From the NCBI GenBank assembly GCA_018881555.1, contig JACAXG010000105.1, positions 372,001 to 436,000 on the forward strand: a stretch of 64,000 bases of DNA, given 5' to 3'. A program made the translations under genes and the position numbers. This document shows positions 13,701 through 23,110 of the stretch, piece by piece. Under the pieces are notes generated by a model. That model ran no database searches, was not told where the DNA came from, and worked only from the letters and a program-made list of their open reading frames with translations. Source of the DNA: Amblyornis subalaris. Lineage: Eukaryota > Chordata > Aves > Passeriformes > Ptilonorhynchidae. Position 1 is the stretch's first letter. Each line of letters opens with the position of its first letter.

Positions 13701-13801
13701 AAATTAGAAAAACTGGTAACCTCTGAATTTCTTACAAATATGTACTGAATTCAGCCTTTTATTAATTTATAAATTTATCCTACTTATGAGTGGAACCCAA
13801 T
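7745..13801. other. Six kilobases of unique AT-rich sequence
   Basis: I recognise no gene, RNA or repeat family. The largest frame (11320-11748, minus, 142 codons) ends in an A/T homopolymer at about 11347-11359 and has no domain I know. A 14-bp direct duplication (ctgtgtaggagac units) lies near 9150-9185. The sequence could be intronic or intergenic. Confidence 0.5.
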
Positions 13802-14346
13802 GAATTCACTGGTGAGGCCCCACCTGAAGTACTGTGTACAGTTCTAGGCTCCTCACTACAAGAAAGACATTGAGGGGTTGGAGTGTGTCCAGAAAAGGGC
13901 AAAGGGCTTGATGAAGTGTCTAGAAAGTGAGTCTGATGAGGAGTGGCTGAGTTGGCTGGGGTTGTTTAGCCTGGAGAAAGAAGGCTCAGGGGCGACCTTA
14001 TCACTGTCTGCAACTGCCTAAAAGGAGATTGTAGCCAGATGGGTTCTGGCCTCTTCTCCAAGGCAACCAGTGACAGGACAAGAGCAAATAGCCTCAGGCT
14101 GCTCCAGGGGAGATTCAGGTTGGACATCAGGAAGAATTTCTTCATGAAAAGTGTTCTTAAACACTAGAACGGGCTGCCCATGGCGGAGTCACCACTCCTG
14201 CAAGAGGTTCAAGAAATGACTGAACATGGCAGTTAGTGCTATAATTTAGTTGACAAGGTCGTAATTGGCCAAAGGTTGGACTCAATGACCTTGGAGGTCT
14301 TCTCCTAAAATATTTTTATAAAATCCTAAATATTTCTGTGATTCTG
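13802..14346 (+). mobile_element. CR1 LINE 3' end (end of ORF2 and 3' UTR)
   Basis: It contains the conserved CR1 tail order: 'cacctgaagtactgtgtaca', 'ctcactacaagaaagacatt', 'gagtgtgtccagaaaagggc', 'ctggagaaagaaggctcagg', 'ttggacatcaggaagaattt', 'ggttggactcaatgacctt' and finally octamer-type 3' termini (ttctgtgattctgc). It is 5'-truncated, as is usual for this family. The frame is broken by several stops. Confidence 0.92.
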
Positions 14347-14639
14347 CTAATTATTATTTTTCTGTGTATTGAGCTGTTGTGTATTTTCTATGTTACATGT
14401 ATATAAAAAAGTATTAAATCATTGGGTTCAGTGTAATAAATGTAGCCTTCAAGAAAATAAAGAGCTTGCACAAGTAGTTTCCTAAAATGACATGTGTGTA
14501 GAAATTTTATTGAAAAATAATTTTAGCTAACTGAATTTTTTTAAATGTATCATTTTGTCTGAGTAGTTTTGCATTAGTAGTTAAAGTTGCTTAACCCTTA
14601 GGCCACAAGCTTCNAATTCCCACTTAACTTACTTTGAGA

Positions 14640-16463
14640 TGTTGCTTTGTTCTGTAAAGGGAGGCCCTAAGGCCAATGCAAACTGGAAGATATGGAAGCC
14701 ACCAGTGTCAGCAGAAGCTAACTTGTCCAGATAAGCAACAGATAATGACCTGCTAGGAGACAGAGAAAGAATCCAGTCAGGAACAAAAAAGATTCCAGAA
14801 CAAAAATCAACATTGGACCAACAGTGCAAGGAGCATGAAGAGCTTGTGAGGATTGGAAGTACAGACGTAAGGGTGTAAAGGCCCAGATATTTCCTTCTTC
14901 TGGGTCTGTCAAGGGTTAACCTGGAGGCAAACTCCAGATCCTCATGCTATATTCTTCAGAAGAGAGGAGACAGCAAAAACAGGCTGCAAACTTGAGAAAA
15001 ATTATTAATAATTTATTTCACTAACACTACTAAAAATAGAAAGAATAAAAAATAATGAAAGTATTAAGGCACAATATACAAATATCATTCTCCTCCCAAT
15101 ACATTCCAATCCTTCTCACTGATCATGCAAAGGACATAAACATGAGATTCTGATCTTATGATTAAGAGTTCTTATTGCCACTTTATGGGATAAAGAGAGT
15201 TCTTTCTGTAGTGTAGTGGGATCCATCCCACAGAAGACAGTTCCCTAAGAAGTATCTTCAGCGTGGTTCCAAACCTTCCAGAAACACCACAGCCCACCCT
15301 GGTTTTTGCAGTGGTGTATCCTCTCTCTCACAAACACTCCGCAGTCTGTGGGTCACAAGAAAAGTCTAATGGGGTTAAACACTTCAAGAGTAAGTCATTC
15401 CAGCCTAAAGGCACCAAAGGCACAGGCTCCTGCTTTACTCATAATCTCCAAAGGCTGCAAGCTTCATCTGCAAACAACATAAAAATGTTCTTATTTTAGG
15501 CTGTTGAATTTCAAACTCCCCATGGCTCATATGTGATTTAAAGAGAAATTTAGTTTGGTATTATTCCAGATCACACAGCACAGCTCACAAAAAAAAAAAA
15601 AAAAGGGAATGCTTTTAAAGATGGCTCCTCTGGCACTTCCTGCCACTCCTTGTCTTCTCTTCCGTTGGGCTGCTAGTCTCCAAATTTAGTCTTTTACTGC
15701 TTTCCTTTCTCTCTAGCTTAGAGAAGAGGTTAATATTTGCAGAAAATGCCTACAAAAGTATTTATAACAGTTTACATGCTCCCATAAGATAATGCAGCTG
15801 TATGAGGTTCGCTTCCCAGGCCCAAGGTTCTTTTCTTTTTCCCCCTCCCGTATTGCTTCTCTGCACTGGCAGCCATCCAAATTTTAATAAGTCTTTTGGC
15901 TGCTAATTAAGTACTGCACTTCACTTAATCTGCAACAGCAAGGTCACCCTTTGATCTCACCAATACACCTCCGAAAAAGGGTGCTTTTTCTCCAGTAAAT
16001 CTCGGCTCTCTCTCCGTAGCTTGTCTTGGCTTAGCTTCTCTCGGCTTGGCCTTGGTCCAGATGGTGATAGACCAGCTCCTCTCGGGTCCAAAATGGCACA
16101 GGATCAGTGAGGGGTGAGGCCAGCTGCCGCCGCCGGCCCCCTGGGCCGTGGGCCCCTGGCCCGGGGGTGGGGGGGACTCTTCTCCCTTGCTAGTGGTCAG
16201 CAGGGAGCAAGGGAGGAAGAGAGGAAGTGAGAGCAAGTGCTGCGTCACTTCCTAGATGTTTTTTTATAACATTCCTTTCACAGAGACATCACAGGAACAC
16301 TAAGTGGTCTATATAACTGTCCTTCATCTGTTCTAACCAATCATATTTGTCTCACACTGGGTCAAACCATGACAGGGTCCCTACCCAGAGGCAGCCGGAT
16401 AGATCTGTTTCTACCCCTGTACCTCTCAAATGATTTGGAATTAAAGCCTGAGATTTGGCAACA
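14640..16463 (+). mobile_element. Older ~350-bp LTR split by a later solo LTR
   Basis: The two parts are 14640-14906 and 16380-16463. The outer ends are TGTTGC and GCAACA, inverted repeats as expected for LTR termini. Homology to a second copy near 50537-50990 supports one element: 'gtgtaaaggcccag' here corresponds to 'gtataaaagcccag' there, and the 'gggtccct.cc..gaggca' block there is exactly where the insertion splits this copy. A weak AATTAAAG lies near 16438. The N at 14614 lies just outside. A convincing target duplication for the outer LTR is not visible. Confidence 0.65.
14907..16374 (-). mobile_element. 1,468-bp solo LTR with perfect GGGTC target duplication
   Basis: On the minus strand the element starts TGTCATGG and ends CCTTGACA. 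It is flanked by identical 5-bp copies GGGTC at 14902-14906 and 16375-16379. On that strand it has a TATA-like block (tatatag near 16311) and A/T-rich polyadenylation-type sequence near 15011. A GC-rich stretch lies at 16120-16180 and an A run (16-17 nt) near 15588. No internal retroviral genes are present, so it is a solo LTR left by LTR-LTR recombination. Five-base duplications suit ERVL-like (class III) or similar elements. The minus frame at 15925-16248 is inside it and is not a gene. Confidence 0.85.
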
Positions 16464-16565
16464 GGATACTTAAGGCAGAGAAAATTCATGAAGACATTTA
16501 GGGCAATGAGAAGCTTCCTCAAAAAGAGATATTCAGTTTGACATTTGCTTGAGCTTTTTGATAAA

Positions 16566-16595
16566 ATCGGAGAATCATAGAATCATTTAGGTTGC
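16566..16595 (-). mobile_element. CR1 LINE 3' terminus, left part of a split copy
   Basis: The plus strand reads 'agaatcatagaatcatttag' followed by GTTG. This is the minus-strand CR1 3' end with its ATTCTATG-type octamers. The rest of the same CR1 resumes at 24468. The DNA between is the nested proviral block. Confidence 0.85.
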
Positions 16596-16789
16596 TGTGG
16601 TGGGTTGACCTTGGCTGAATGCCAGGTGTCCACGAAGTGGCTCTATAATTTCTCTTCCCGACTGGACAGGGGAGAGAAAATAAGATGGAAAATGACTTGT
16701 AGGTTGAGATAAGGCAGTTTACTAGAGAAAAAGCAAAGGTTTACAGGTGTACAAAAAAAGAGAAAAAAAACAGGCTTATTCTCTGCATG
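16596..16789 (-). mobile_element. Truncated 3' LTR of the outer provirus
   Basis: The plus strand starts TGTGGTGGGTTGACCTTGG and aligns with 20340-20535 of the 5' LTR (the R-U5 part). Past about 16789 the match stops and pol sequence begins directly. The U3 part of this LTR and the 3' part of pol have therefore been deleted together. Confidence 0.85.
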
Positions 16790-16795
16790 GCAGGA

Positions 16796-18225
16796 TCCAT
16801 CAGTAAATAGAGCATAGCCTCTTTCATCTCCTGATACGTCATTGAATGGTGGTGCTTTTTGGGCATCTTCCACCTTCTCAGGCAATGCTGCAGAATCTCT
16901 TCCTTCTGGCCAGTCCATAATCTCTTCCAAGATTCCTAGGCAATTGGGTTTCCCCGTTCAGGCTCATTGTGTACTCAATGCTACCCACTTACTCCATGTG
17001 GCATGGGTTGGGTGATGTGCTGAGGGGAAGTTGTCTCTGAAAATCCAGTCTATCACGGGCAATTGTGGTGCCAAGAGGAGACATGCTTCTGTCTCAACAA
17101 CTTCTGAGGCAGCTCAAACCCTTCCACAGGCTGCTAATATCTCTTTTTTAGTTGGATTGTAGTGGGCTTCTGATCCTCGATAAGCGTGGTTCCAAAACCC
17201 TAATGTTCAACCTTGTGTTTCTTTAGATGTTCTTTGCCAGAAGCTCCCCATGAGATCCTGCTCCACAGCTTCAGTGTAGAGTATATTTTTCCTGGCTGGT
17301 CCTGTCTGAACAGGTCCAAGAGCTACAGCACGAGCTATTTCCTGTTTGATCTGCTCAAAGGCCTGTTGCTCAAGGCCCCACTCAAAATGGCGCTTCTTCC
17401 AGGTCACTCAATAGAAGGGGCTCACAAGCTGACTATGACCTGGAATATGGATTCTCCAGAATCCCACAAGGCCTAGGAAAACTTGTGTTTCCTTCCTGTT
17501 AGCTGGTGGAGACACAGTTCCTATCTTGTTAACAACATCCATAGGCACATGATGACGGTCCATCCTACCATTTTACTTCCAAGAACTGGATCTCCTGTGC
17601 GGGTCCCTTTACCTTACTTTGTTTTATGGCAAAACCAGCTTTCAGAAGAATTTCAGTTATTTTCTTCCCTTTCTCAAAAACTTCTTCTGCTGTATTATCT
17701 CCCCACACAATGATAACATCAATATATTGCAGGTGTTTTGGAGCTCCACCCTGTCCCAGTGCAGTCTGGATCAGCCCATGGCAGTTGGTAGGGCTGTGCT
17801 TCCACCCCTGGGGCAGTGAGTTCCGGGTGTACTGCACACATCTCCAAGCAAAAGCAAACTGTGACCTGCACTCTGCTGCCAGAGGAATGGAGAGAAATGC
17901 ATTAGCAATGTCAATAGTGGCACCACTTGCCTGCCTTGGACTCCAGTTCATATTGAAGTTCCAACACGTCCAGCAAAGCAGCACTCAGGTTGCGTGACTT
18001 CATTTAGGCCACAATAATCTACTGTCAGTCTCCATTCTCCATTAGACTTTTGCACTGGCCATATGGGGCTGTTAAAGGGTGAGTGGGTCTGGTTGATCAC
18101 TCCTTGGCTCTCCAGTTGGTGAATTATTTCATGGATGGGAGAGTTTTGGTTGGTGCAATATTGCTGCTGGTGCACTGTCCTGGTAACAATTAGCACTTGC
18201 TGGTCTTTAAGTTGCAGCAATCCTA
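16796..18225 (-). pseudogene. pol remnant of the outer provirus (RT and start of RNase H)
   Basis: This encoded the reverse transcriptase of the outer provirus. On the minus strand several frames carry pieces in order. At 18220-17948 is the RT N-terminal part (SPFNSPIWPVQKSNGEWRLT, VDYCGLNEVTQ). At 17984-17565 is the palm, with TIDIANAF holding the first catalytic Asp, LPQGWKHSP, then QYIDVIIVWG. At 17407-17207 is a thumb/connection piece (EQIKQEIARAVALGPVQTGP). Last is YALFTDGSCH near 16800-16825, the start of RNase H. The usual YxDD box reads YIDV (17715-17726), so the second catalytic Asp is lost. Frame changes and stops separate the pieces, and the C-terminal RNase H and integrase are missing. 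The pol motifs look ERVL-like to me, but the class is not settled. Confidence 0.85.
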
Positions 18226-18600
18226 CAATGAAGGGATCTTCTGAGAGTCCAGGCAGGGGGGATAACTGTTTGATCTTCTTTGTATTCGGAATAGCTACAC
18301 CAAAATCTCATTGAAACCCATTTGGATCCCTGAAGTACCCTCTCCTGAGGTAGTCCATGCCAAAGATACAAGGGGCCTCTGGATTAGTCACAATGGGGTG
18401 CTTTTCCCACTTGTCCCCTGTTAAAATCACCTCAGCCTGTAATACAGACAACTCTTGGCAACCCCTTGTCATTCCAGAGATCCAGATGGGTTCTGCACTC
18501 CTGTACCTTGATGGCTCCAGTGTGTAGTGCTCACCAGTAGCTACTAAAGCGTTATACTTCTGTGGATCTGATGTGCCAGGCCATCAAATCCACGGTCCAG
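18226..18600 (-). pseudogene. Protease remnant of the outer provirus
   Basis: It lies between gag and pol on the minus strand. A continuous stretch can be read that includes NALVATGEHYTLEP (about 18513-18555) and, downstream, IFGMDYLRRG (about 18331-18360), placed as in a retroviral aspartic protease. At the position expected for the active-site D-T/S-G triad the sequence reads A-T-G, so the catalytic Asp appears lost. The assignment comes from position and pattern only. Confidence 0.6.
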
Positions 18601-19700
18601 TATACCTGGTCATCCCTTTCCTCCTCTTGGCCAAAGGCAGGCACCCTCTATTCCTGTTCCTGGTCAGATTATTCACTGTCTGACCTTTTTGATGCTGGAC
18701 CACATGTCCCCTCACCATCCCACTTTCTCATGTTTTCCCTCGATCATGCAGAAAGAATCAAAGCATGCCACATGACTTGTGCCTGGGACTTCCTTTCCCT
18801 CTGACTAGGGCAGGAGAGGACCAATGTCTTGGGCTGTCCCTGAGAGCTGAGGTGCTGGCTCGTAGGGGTGTGGAAGTACACAGAGTTTCTTCTACATTTT
18901 GAAGCCAGAAGGATGTCACCTTTACAACTGGTTTACCCATTTCTGGATAATACATTTGCTGCCAAGCTGCTGGAATGTGATGCAGGGGCATTTTGAACCA
19001 CCTTCCTCCACATAGCCATTGAGCAACAGAAATCCTCTGGATCTTTAGGGGTGTTATCACTTTTTAGAATACTATAGATGACTTCCAGCACTGCTAATAA
19101 TCTCAAGTACTGGATACCTTCATCTGCAGTGGTCCACTTTCCTGGGCAGTTCACAAGATCTTCCCTAAATGGATATCTTGCCCTCACACTTGAGAATAGC
19201 CGTCTCCAGAAACTACAAGTTGTTTCTTCCTTTTCAATTCCTCTTTCAATTCCCCAATTTCTAGCAAGGGATCCCAGCTGTTTGGCTTCATGACCTTCTG
19301 ACTGCTGACTTTCAGCCCCATTATTCAACATTGAAGCAGCCAGGCAGAAGTCCGCTCACCTGGCTAGAGGCTGTAATCTTTTCACAAGTCTCGAAGTTCT
19401 GATGAGGTCGGGGACTGGGTAACTTTGGTGTTCTGTTTGATTTGTCTCACTCCTTTCAATTTATTTGTTGAAGGACCAGCTCTGACCCCTCCTATCCTGA
19501 TTCTCCTGCTGTTCTTTTTCTTCCTCCCTTTCTAATTGATGATATGGACCTGTGGCTTGCCTTATCCATTTTTTCTTTATCGCTACTGGGGAAATTACTG
19601 TAGTTGTTGTTTGAGTATCTATCTCAGCTATAGTGTCCTCAAATGCAGTTTGGATTCCTAATTCAACCGCAGTCCTCTGAGAGTACTGAACTGTGGCTCG
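18600..19700 (-). pseudogene. gag remnant of the outer provirus
   Basis: The minus-strand frame 19331-18933 contains a segment rich in Arg and Trp followed by RARYPFREDLV, WTTADEGIQYLR and LAVLEVIYS, then MWRKVVQNAPASH. I associate this with the capsid region of gag in avian proviruses with this type of pol. A second frame (19060-18758) overlaps out of phase and carries PLHHIPAAWQQMYYPE. No intact Cys-His nucleocapsid box was found. Upstream, 19700-20310 should hold the leader and the N-terminus of gag, but no clear frame survives there. Confidence 0.65.
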
Positions 19701-20313
19701 ATAGGCACAGACAGGCCTCAGTACAGGGTGAGAATCTACCAGTTTTCACTAGGGTAGGCAAAGTACCCTTCTATCAGGGGAGGCCTCAGTTTGTCAGGAT
19801 TGATTACCTGTCCAGGTGTAAAGTCCCAGGCAATAAGAGGTGATAACTATCCAGATCTTACCACACACTCTGCCACTCAGGAACTGAACGCCTCAGGGCA
19901 CATTTCAATATCTTCTCATCTAAAGTTTGTTTTCTGATACACCAGGATGACATGAGCCCCATAGTATGCCAACAGTATTAGCTAAAATTATTAACAGTAT
20001 TAAGCAGCTTAAGAATGAGCTATGACCATGGGAGCCTGCATTATAAAACCATTTACATCAATCTCAGGTAGGGAGAGGGAGGTGTATTCCATTATTGTCC
20101 ACAGAACATAGCTTGCCCAGCACAACAAGGCCACTGGTGTAAGGGAAAAGCACAGAGCCATTGTTTGTATTAGTATGTTCCCAAACTCAGCAAAATAAAG
20201 ATAAGCGGTGCAGCTGACAAACTCCATGTCCCACACAAAAACTTGCTACTCGATAACTACTATTTACTATAGCATGCAATATGTATATATATATGTATAA
20301 CTGCCTGTGTCTC

Positions 20314-20331
20314 ACCCTACGTTAGGTGCCA
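20314..20331 (-). other. Primer-binding site, tRNA-Lys type
   Basis: On the minus strand, 8 nt past the LTR end, the sequence is TGGCACCTAACGTAGGGT. The complement of the vertebrate tRNA-Lys(CUU) 3' end is TGGCGCCCAACGTGGGGC. Fourteen of 18 positions match, and all four differences are transitions, as expected from decay. The tRNA end is from general knowledge. The match itself is seen in the sequence. Confidence 0.75.
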
Positions 20332-20339
20332 TAAAGGAC

Positions 20340-20683
20340 TCTGGTGGGTTGACCTTGGCTGGACACCAAGTGCCTACCAAGTGGCTCTATCACTTCCTTT
20401 ACCAGCTGGACAGGGGAGAGAAAATAAGAGGGAAAATGACTTCTAGGTTGAGATAAGGCAGTTTATTAAAGCAAAAGCAAAAGTTTGCACGTGTACAAGC
20501 AAAGAGGAAAAAAAATAGGTTTGTTCTCTACTTCCCATCAGCAACTGACATTCAGGCACTTCCCAGGAAGCAGGGCTTTAGCACACATAGCAATGTGCTC
20601 CAGAAGGCAAACATTGTAAATAATGAATATCCCCACTTCCTCCTCCTTTCCTTAGCTTTTATATCTGAGGTGATGTCATATGG
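20340..20683 (-). mobile_element. 5' LTR of the outer provirus, R-U5 side
   Basis: It starts on the plus strand as TCTGGTGGGTTGACC and runs through the polyadenylation region (tttattaaagc, minus-strand AATAAA) to 'cttttatatctgaggtgatgtcatatgg', the minus-strand TATA region. It stops at the ATATGG duplication (20678-20683) where the inner element is inserted. The remainder is at 24240-24467. Confidence 0.85.
20678..20683. repeat. Target duplication ATATGG, left copy
   Basis: This is host-LTR sequence repeated exactly at 24234-24239. The related LTRs show this stretch once ('gatgtcatatggt' near 49687), so the duplication arose with the inner insertion. Six bases is the size made by class II (ERVK-like) integrases. 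Confidence 0.85.
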
Positions 20684-22204
20684 TGTGATGTTTCAGGATT
20701 AACCCGTCCCCAGAGGGAGGTTTTATTCCAAGTTGGGGGAATCCTTGCTAGGGGAAACATTTCTTTATCTAAGGGTCTTTTAAAACGTTTTGTTAGGTGG
20801 CTTTTTAAGTTCCTTCCTCATGTTTCTGTTTATTTGGTTAATTCTATTGGGTTTTGGGCTCAAGTTCGGGAAATGTTAACTTTTCTGAGGGACAAAGGGG
20901 ATGATTCTGTCAGGGAGTTTTTTCCTGTGTTGGATGCTATTTACAAATCATTCATTTATTTGGGGAATACGTTGGGAAATTCCGGGGAAAGTTCGGGCCC
21001 CCCTCTTCCCTCCCCTCCTGTTCCTCACTCCGTCAGCCCTCCTCAGGGGGAATCAGGAGCCGCACTCCCGGACGCCTCCCGGTTTCCTCCGTCCCCTGCC
21101 CGGGACGGCACTGACCATGCTGCCCCGGGTTCCCAAGATTGGATTGGTCACCCTGTCTCTACCCTAACCCATTTTCCTATGCTCTCGTCCCCAGTTATTG
21201 TTCAGGTCCCACAAGTCAGTGTTCCCTCTTCAGTTGCACAAGATGGCGCCGGCCGAGTGGCCGGTCTCACCATCTTGTCCCTTCCTTGTGTTTCTACCCT
21301 GTCCTCCTGGGTGCCACAAGATGGCGCCAGCCACGTGGCTGGTTCCACCATCTTGTCTCCCGGGTGTTTGTCCCCCTCGTGCCCCATTCCCTCTTGTAAG
21401 ATGCCTCATCATGCTCCACCAAATGCGTCGGGCCCCTCTCCTTTGATGTCGGGCACCCCCCTTCCGTCGGTGGGCCATCCTGCGTCGGTCCACTCCCCTC
21501 TTGCGTCGGCTCCCTCCTCCTCCCAGAGGTCTTGGGGCGTGCCTGCACCGAGTGCCTCCCTAGCCACTGGGGGCCCCTCCTCCTGCGCAGGTTCCATCCT
21601 TTATCCTGCCCCCTCAGCTCGCNGCTCCTCCTGTGGGAACCCATCCACTTCTGGTTCTCACGCTACCGGGACCGGAGGTGGGTGGAGCAGCAACCGGAAG
21701 GATGCCACCTTGGCGTCCACTGCCACCCAATATCGGGCAGCTCCGGTACGCTGCGGACCTGGTTCCCTGGGAAGGCGCTCCTCCTCCTCCTCCACAGNTG
21801 AGGAGATTCNGGAGNGCCTGAGAGCCTACTNTCAGAAATATGCGAGCNAGTCCTCGGNCATTAGCTCCTCCCTTGGGAATCCAACCACTTCCAGTTCCCA
21901 CGTCACCGGGACTGGAAGTGGGGAGGGTAGTGGTCGCTTGAATACCACCCTTAAGGACAAGTTACTCTCTGTGGAGCGTTCCTCCTCCTCTTCGGAAGAG
22001 GATATTGGAGCTGGGGGTGGACAGGGTAGCAACCGGGAGGACGCCATCCTGGCATCCATTGCCACACTATACCAGGCAGCCCTGGTCCGCGGTGGACGCC
22101 ACACCCCAGCCAGGCACCCTCTCACCTTCATGGAGGAAGAGAGTGGTAGCCTTCCTGATTCCAGCTCTGGGTCTGAGGACCCTGAGGCTGGAGTGCGTGG
22201 CTGA
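20684..22204 (+). pseudogene. 5'-truncated gag-like frame, Pro/Ser-rich, ends at a TGA
   Basis: The frame is open from the left junction (506 codons plus TGA at 22202-22204). The first natural start is lost, and the first Met in frame is near 20873. Residues 1-90 contain hydrophobic and aromatic stretches (GLLKRFVRWLFKFLPHVSVY, GFWAQVREMLTFLRDKGDDS), and from its place behind the missing leader this could be a retroviral matrix domain. That is inference. From about residue 105 on, the protein is rich in Pro and Ser. It includes two 26-codon-spaced units coding QDGA..VAG (from 21238) and an 80-codon-spaced GNPSTSGSH / GNPTTSSSH repeat (21635 and 21875). It ends in an acidic Ser-rich tail (EEESGSLPDSSSGSEDPEAG). 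I see no capsid. Seven N bases lie in 21623-21858. The TGA could come from CGA by CpG decay. Confidence 0.6.
21238..21356 (+). repeat. Two 41-bp hairpin units, 78 bp apart
   Basis: Units at 21238-21278 and 21316-21356 both start ACAAGATGG and end CCATCTTGT, a perfect outer stem. Inside the first, CCGGCC and GGCCGG pair. Inside the second is the 16-bp perfect palindrome CCAGCCACGTGGCTGG. Each holds AAGATGGCGCC, close to the YY1 binding consensus, and the second holds CACGTG, an E-box. The spacing is 26 codons, so the repeat stays in frame. Confidence 0.75.
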
Positions 22205-22679
22205 TCGCCTAGGAGGAGGAATCCGAGGAGGAAGAGGGGAAGGAAGCGAAAGCAGAAGCCGGTCCCTGATCCCCAGCCTGAAGCCCAGCATAGGGCTGGA
22301 AAGGATCAGGGGCGGAAGCAGACAGGGAGAAAGCAGAGGCAACGGCCGAAAGACTGTAAGGGAGGAAAGGTCTGCGGATGGGGATCGAAGGACTACTCAC
22401 GGCAGAAGATCCTAGAGAGAGTGCAGAGGAGCACGGGGTGCAGGCGGCGCAGCTGCCCCACCTGTAACAGGTTGCTGCGGACCATAGCGTGTCCGGTTTG
22501 GAACTGCCCAATCTGCCGATACCACCATAGGCAGCACACAGGTCACGGGCAGAAAATGGGGTGGCGTTGGATAACAACATCCAATCCGGCACCACACAAA
22601 AAGGGTGCGCGGCGGCCCCGCCTGGAGACCCTTTTCCTGGCGGGGCCGGTACAATATGACAAACTACCCATCCAGTACT

Positions 22680-22960
22680 GCCGCCGCCACCCACGGCGGC
22701 GCCCGGAGGCCGGCGAGTGCGCGCGCGCGGGCCCGCGCCCAGCCCGCCGGCGCCGCCCCGCCAGCCCTGGCCACCCCGGCTACGCGACGGTGGCGGCATG
22801 GCGGCGACGGACGCCGGCGGCCGCGGACGACGCGCCCGACGCGCGGCCCGGACCCGGAGGCGCCTGGGGCGGGGAACGGCGCGACGCCCCGCGGCGACGG
22901 CCGACCCCGGCGGCCGGCCCTTCCCGCGCCGCCGCGGGCAAGGAGCCGGGACCGCTGCCT
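22680..22960. other. Very GC- and CpG-rich block inside the inner element
   Basis: It is made largely of C, G and CpG (for example gcgcgcgcgcgggcccgcgc), in sharp contrast with the AT-rich window. Long frames on both strands across it, such as the minus frame 22209-23171, result from the lack of A/T-rich stop codons. It might be captured host promoter or first-exon DNA, but nothing identifies a source. Confidence 0.7.
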
Positions 22961-23110
22961 CTGCCACTGGCGGCCACCGTGGCCGCATCAGCATCAACAT
23001 CATCATCCTCTGCCTGTCTACCACCTCCGCTTCCCAATGTTGCCGCCCACCTTCCACTAACCGACTCATCGCGGCTGAGAGCACCGACCACCGATCAGAA
23101 GGGGCTTCCT

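Noticed and set aside
20275..20300. TATA-rich run as a promoter
   Set aside because: It lies in the leader of the decayed outer provirus. The LTR has its own TATA region, and the run looks like simple AT slippage.
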